Positions 6,879 through 7,914 of a stretch of 7,914 bases of DNA are shown piece by piece. Every line of letters starts with the position of its first letter. Position 1 is the stretch's first letter. Made by a program: the position numbers and the translations under genes. The notes under the pieces are model-generated. The model was not told the origin of the DNA. It did no database searches and saw only the letters and a program-made list of their open reading frames with translations. Source of the stretch: Chitinophagaceae bacterium (GTDB lineage: Bacteria > Bacteroidota > Bacteroidia > Chitinophagales > Chitinophagaceae). Location: positions 1-7,914 of the forward strand of contig JAGOUF010000091.1 in assembly GCA_018061385.1 (NCBI GenBank), in the 5' to 3' direction.

Positions 6879-7766
6879 TTAAATTAAATATCCAAACAAA
6901 TTATTGTCCTTATTAATTTCAGAATAATCGATTTGGTAATCTTTCAATCTTTGTAATAAAGAGTCATAATCGTTTTTTGACGTAAGTTCGATGCCAACCA
7001 ATGCAGGTCCAGTTTCTTTATTGGTTTTTTGCATGTATTCAAAACGAGTGATGTCATCAGTTGGACCCAATACATGATTTAAAAACTCCCTCAATGCTCC
7101 TGGGCGTTGTGCAAAGCGTACTAAGAAATAATGTTTCAATCCTTCGTATTGTAAAGAGCGTTCTTTAATCTCTGGCATACGATCTATATCGTTATTGCTA
7201 CCACTTACAACACATACAATTGTTTTGCCTTTAATATCTTTGGCATAATCGTCTAAACAAGCAATACTCAATGCTCCTGCAGGTTCTACAACAATGGCAT
7301 CTTCGTTGTATAGCTTTAAAATGGTTGTACAAACTTTACCTTCTGGCACAAGGTGCATATCATCAATCACATCTTTGCAAATTGAAAAAGTAATATCGCC
7401 AATACGTTTTACAGCAGCACCATCAACAAAACGGTCAATTGAGATTAACGTAACAGGATGTCCAGCTTTTAAAGCTTCAAACATACTAGGTGCACCTTCT
7501 GGTTCTAAACCCACTATTTTAGTTGAAGGCGAAAATGTTTTGAAATAACTACCAACTCCTGCACTCAGTCCACCACCACCAACAGGTACAAAAACATAAT
7601 CAGCCTCACCTATCCTCTCCAAAGGAGATGGAAATGGAGGAGAATTTAGCGTAGATGGGCGTAGGTAAAATTCTTTAGTTTCTTGTAGTTGTTCTAAGAT
7701 TTCTACACCAACAGTTGCTTGTCCTTCTATCACTTTATAATCATCGAATGGTGGAATGAAGACCAT
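6879..7766 (-). CDS. ilvA: threonine ammonia-lyase (threonine dehydratase), open C-terminal 295 codons
   Basis: PLP enzyme that deaminates L-threonine to 2-oxobutanoate, the first step of isoleucine synthesis. Seen here: the end of the N-terminal PLP-fold domain (FIPPFDD, VIEGQATVGVEI), the glycine loop PVGGGGLSAG (61-70) that holds the PLP phosphate, KIVGLEPEGAPSM, VDGAAVKR, VEPAGALS, and CVVSGSNND, where a Ser contacts the PLP ring. A single C-terminal ACT-like regulatory domain follows (from about KHYFLVRFAQRPGALREF onward), which normally senses isoleucine. The family has about 400-420 residues, so roughly 120-140 are missing, including the PLP-binding lysine. The ATG at 7766 is an internal methionine, not the true start, because homology continues upstream past it to the window edge. 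Residues about 30-54 are an extra segment not normally present. Confidence 0.93.
   Translation of the reverse strand: MVFIPPFDDYKVIEGQATVGVEILEQLQETKEFYLRPSTLNSPPFPSPLERIGEADYVFVPVGGGGLSAGVGSYFKTFSPSTKIVGLEPEGAPSMFEALKAGHPVTLISIDRFVDGAAVKRIGDITFSICKDVIDDMHLVPEGKVCTTILKLYNEDAIVVEPAGALSIACLDDYAKDIKGKTIVCVVSGSNNDIDRMPEIKERSLQYEGLKHYFLVRFAQRPGALREFLNHVLGPTDDITRFEYMQKTNKETGPALVGIELTSKNDYDSLLQRLKDYQIDYSEINKDNNLFGYLI
7605..7679 (-). repeat. in-frame palindromic insert in ilvA
   Basis: Between the helix ending EILEQLQ and the strand DYVFVPVGGGG, IlvA proteins normally have only a few residues. Here about 25 extra residues are present, containing RPSTLNSP and PFPSPLERIGEA, rich in Pro and Ser. The DNA of its downstream part is an imperfect palindrome: a central TCTCC TTT GGAGA hairpin, flanked by CCTC and GAGG ends 17 bases out. 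The upstream half contains a short direct repeat CTACGC. The boundaries are approximate. From memory, CTCC..GGAG-rich short elements encoding peptides like SPLER recur in Bacteroidota genomes; identification as a dispersed palindromic element is inference. Confidence 0.55.
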
Positions 7767-7914
7767 GTTGTTTTCTTGTGTAAACTGCTTTGCAGCAATG
7801 GCACAATCATCAAACTTATCGCAATTAATTTAAATTTAATTAAACTTTTCACAAAACTTTTTTGTTTGTTTTACTTTTTGTTTGGTTGTATTAATGGCCT
7901 TAAAAATACACCTT
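7767..7914 (-). pseudogene. ilvA: ilvA upstream portion with two in-frame stops (decayed gene or sequence errors)
   Basis: In the same frame as the open part, the upstream translation reads (toward the start) CDKFDDCAIAAKQFTQENN, then I, TAA (7830-7832), I, TAA (7836-7838), then NTTKQKVKQTKKFCEKFN and further back to the edge. This is recognisable threonine dehydratase: families of this kind have TTPKQKVKQ..FG....V...GD.FDDC here, and the spacing is preserved residue for residue. The two stops replace what would be GAA (Glu) codons, and two cysteines (FCE and CDK) replace expected glycines. All four differences are one plus-strand C-to-A change each (7823, 7832, 7838, 7853). Either the gene is inactivated or this edge has low-quality sequence. 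The PLP-lysine region lies outside the window. Confidence 0.72.

Noticed and set aside
7294..7548. Plus-strand open frame of 84 codons within ilvA
   Set aside because: Antisense of a conserved catalytic region of IlvA; no independent evidence.
7820..7860. Frameshift in ilvA upstream of 7830
   Set aside because: A one-base deletion at the G-D motif was considered, but residue spacing from the F-G motif to the G-D motif is already normal in the single frame. Substitutions explain the data better than indels.
7830..7914. Insertion sequence or intergenic DNA truncating ilvA
   Set aside because: The AT-rich stretch looked non-coding at first, but in frame it still encodes TTKQKVKQ and neighbouring family residues, so the gene continues through it.

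Overview
The window reads as chromosomal DNA of a low-GC member of the Bacteroidota, probably of the Chitinophagaceae/Sphingobacteriia type (the phylum is well supported, the family is a guess). The reasons are an AT-rich composition, start codons without Shine-Dalgarno sequences but with A/T-rich leaders, promoter elements of the Bacteroidota form TTG...TAnnTTTG, an RpoB of 1267 residues (the length usual in this phylum), and typical Bacteroidota families (DUF4920, a lipoprotein of the glucose/sorbosone dehydrogenase type). There are no rRNA or tRNA genes, no CRISPR array and no insertion sequence.

Layout. On the minus strand at the left are a DUF4920 exported protein (1-268, cut by the window edge) and, upstream of it, a PQQ-dependent sugar dehydrogenase lipoprotein (297-1448). 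The DUF4920 gene has its own -7 element in the 28-base gap. A 237-base divergent region (1449-1685) separates these from a plus-strand KDPG/KHG aldolase (eda, 1686-2333), which ends in a strong intrinsic terminator (2350-2385). Next come a well-formed Bacteroidota promoter (2448-2477), a leader of about 135 bases with several inverted repeats and a 7-codon mini-ORF, and rpoB (2618-6421). rpoB ends in another clean terminator (6447-6479). A doubtful TTG-started 80-residue ORF follows (6624-6866). On the minus strand, converging on it, is threonine ammonia-lyase ilvA (6879 to the right edge).

Two things stand out. First, rpoB is a single-gene transcription unit here: no rplL before it, no rpoC after it, and its own promoter, structured leader and terminator. 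This departs from the usual rplKAJL-rpoBC order. Second, ilvA is unusual in two ways. It carries an in-frame extra segment of about 25 residues, encoded by an imperfect palindrome, just before the PLP phosphate-binding glycine loop. Its upstream part also keeps recognisable homology to the window edge but has two in-frame TAA codons and lost glycines, all explicable as the same C-to-A change on the plus strand. That pattern suggests either a decaying gene or base-calling errors at a contig end.

The genes do not form one pathway. They are RNA polymerase, branched-chain amino acid entry (IlvA), Entner-Doudoroff/uronate catabolism (Eda) and a periplasmic sugar-oxidation pair. No convincing new multi-gene system is visible.
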